Assembly: GCA_021767325.1 (NCBI GenBank)
Contig: JAASTM010000205.1
Coordinates: forward strand, 1 to 5,364
Direction of reading: 5' to 3'
DNA length: 5,364 nucleotides
Source of the DNA: Spirochaetales bacterium
GTDB taxonomy: Bacteria > Spirochaetota > Spirochaetia > DSM-16054 > Sediminispirochaetaceae
Positions within the stretch are counted from its first letter, which is position 1, and every line of letters starts with the position of its first letter. Positions 4,596 to 5,364 of this stretch are shown here, piece after piece. Both the position numbers and the translations under genes were made by a program. Under the pieces are notes generated by a model. The model saw only the letters and a list, made by a program, of their open reading frames with translations. It made no database searches and was not told the origin of the DNA.

Positions 4596-5210
4596 ATGAG
4601 AAAATACCTTTGTTATGCGGCTGTATGTATTCTGACAGTATCGTGGTTTTTCACAGGGTGCGCGAGTACTCCCGAAACGAGCAACGATATCGCCCAACCT
4701 TCCTCAACTGCGGAAGCTGAGCAGCAAACTGTTGACAATGAGCCGGCTGCCGAAGAGACCGAAGCCGAGGCAGCCGAAGAAACTCCCGAAGCTGCATCCG
4801 AACCCGTCGATCCAGCAGGTACAGAGGCATATGAAATGGGAGAGGAGGAGTATCAGGAAACCAAAAAGGACCTCAGCAAGCTGGTTGAAGAACTCAATCA
4901 GATCATAGCAAGCCGTAACTACCAGGAGTGGCTGACTTACCTCACCGATGAATACAAAGAGTACTACAGCAACCCTGAAATACTGCAGGAGTACTCTGAT
5001 ACACCGCTCCTGAAAAAATACGACATCAAACTGCGCAGTCTGAAAGATTATTTCAATTATGTGGTAGTAGCCAGTCGCAAAGATGTTCGTATCGATGATA
5101 TAAAGGCAATGAGCGAAAGCAAGGTCCGGGCGTATATGATCGTAAACAACGAACCTATTGTCGTCTACACTCTTGAGAAAGTGGACGGACAATGGAAGAT
5201 TACTAAATAG
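4596..5210 (+). CDS. Putative spirochetal lipoprotein with acidic linker and unknown C-terminal domain
   Basis: I do not recognise the family. From ATG 4596 the product has 204 residues. It starts MRKYLCYAAVCILTVSWFFT followed by GCAS: a short basic N-region, a hydrophobic core, and a lipobox-like FTGC with the lipidated cysteine at 22. Spirochetal lipoboxes are relaxed, so Phe at -3 is acceptable. Residues 28-80 form a low-complexity Glu/Ala/Pro/Thr linker that would hold the C-terminal part away from the membrane. Residues 85-204 look folded: a helical part with many aromatics (QEWLTYLTDEYKEYY, 110-124), then likely beta strands ending VYTLEKVDGQWKIT. That ending resembles the last strands of NTF2/SnoaL-like domains, which is only a shape-based guess. 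An in-frame TTG at 4587 could add three residues but falls inside the predicted -10 element. The gene diverges from coaD, and the next exported-protein gene follows 31 nt after its stop. Confidence 0.85.
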   Translation: MRKYLCYAAVCILTVSWFFTGCASTPETSNDIAQPSSTAEAEQQTVDNEPAAEETEAEAAEETPEAASEPVDPAGTEAYEMGEEEYQETKKDLSKLVEELNQIIASRNYQEWLTYLTDEYKEYYSNPEILQEYSDTPLLKKYDIKLRSLKDYFNYVVVASRKDVRIDDIKAMSESKVRAYMIVNNEPIVVYTLEKVDGQWKITK

Positions 5211-5241
5211 AAAAGCGAAAAATTTGTCTATGGAGTGTACT

Positions 5242-5364
5242 ATGAAAACCAACTTCGAAAAAATAACCACACTGATTCTCATACTTCTACTGATTCCGGC
5301 ATTCGTATGGGCCCAGCAGGATGACGGCGAACAGGCCGATGATGAAACTACCGTCGAAGAGCTC
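5242..5364 (+). CDS. Exported protein, N-terminal 41 codons only
   Basis: An open frame starts at ATG 5242, with GGAG (5232-5235) 6 nt upstream, and is still open at the window edge. It begins MKTNFEKITTLILILLLIP and continues AFVWAQQDDGEQADDE. This is a typical signal peptide: a charged N-region, a Leu/Ile-rich core and a V-W-A signal peptidase I site, predicting cleavage after Ala24. There is no cysteine, so it is not a lipoprotein. The mature start is highly acidic, like the linker of the lipoprotein upstream. An in-frame ATG at 5230 is an alternative start but lacks a comparable ribosome site. The 31-nt gap and absence of a terminator suggest an operon with the lipoprotein gene. The function cannot be told from 41 residues. 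Confidence 0.75.
   Translation, partial: MKTNFEKITTLILILLLIPAFVWAQQDDGEQADDETTVEEL

Noticed and set aside
4509..4697. Minus-strand 62-codon frame upstream of coaD
   Set aside because: It overlaps the start of the lipoprotein gene and the divergent promoters. Its composition is not protein-like and no ribosome site is present.
4704..5282. Minus-strand frame of 192 codons opposite the lipoprotein
   Set aside because: It is a Phe/Leu-rich antisense translation of the acidic linker and the rest of the lipoprotein gene. The plus strand has signal peptide and lipobox logic.

Overview
The window looks like ordinary core chromosome of a spirochete. The clearest evidence is a FlaB-type periplasmic flagellin whose termini and central region match the treponemal FlaB family. 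The order coaD-rpmF-acpP-rnc, converging on a tRNA nucleotidyltransferase gene, also resembles (from memory, not checked) the Borrelia arrangement. No mobile element, CRISPR array or transferred island was seen.

Layout, left to right. Positions 1-104 (minus) hold the first 34 codons of ileS, with a TTG start, a strong Shine-Dalgarno and a good sigma-70-type promoter. Diverging from it is flaB (310-1182, plus), with a near-consensus FliA (sigma-28) promoter. Its leader of roughly 55 nt can form two hairpins that each show GGA in the loop, the first close to the CsrA SELEX consensus and the second holding the Shine-Dalgarno. A strong intrinsic terminator ends flaB. Next is a CCA-adding/poly(A) polymerase family gene (1281-2657, plus), whose stop overlaps the stop of the convergent rnc by 4 bp. 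The minus-strand cluster reads coaD (4465-3977), rpmF (3920-3741), acpP (3714-3475), rnc (3457-2654). An intrinsic terminator for rnc lies inside the last codons of the opposing nucleotidyltransferase gene. Diverging from coaD is a spirochetal lipoprotein gene (4596-5210, plus), followed by the start of a gene for an exported protein (5242 onward) that runs off the window.

How the genes relate. CoaD makes dephospho-CoA, the precursor of CoA. CoA donates the phosphopantetheine arm to Ser37 of the ACP encoded two genes downstream. L32, RNase III, the nucleotidyltransferase and IleS are translation or RNA-processing proteins. FlaB forms the core of the periplasmic flagellar filament.

The parts most worth a second look are regulatory: the dual-hairpin flaB leader, the back-to-back coaD and lipoprotein promoters whose predicted +1 falls on or within 2 nt of the start codon (leaderless mRNAs), and the rnc terminator buried in an opposing gene. 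No undescribed protein system was found. The only proteins of unknown function are the lipoprotein and the truncated exported protein.
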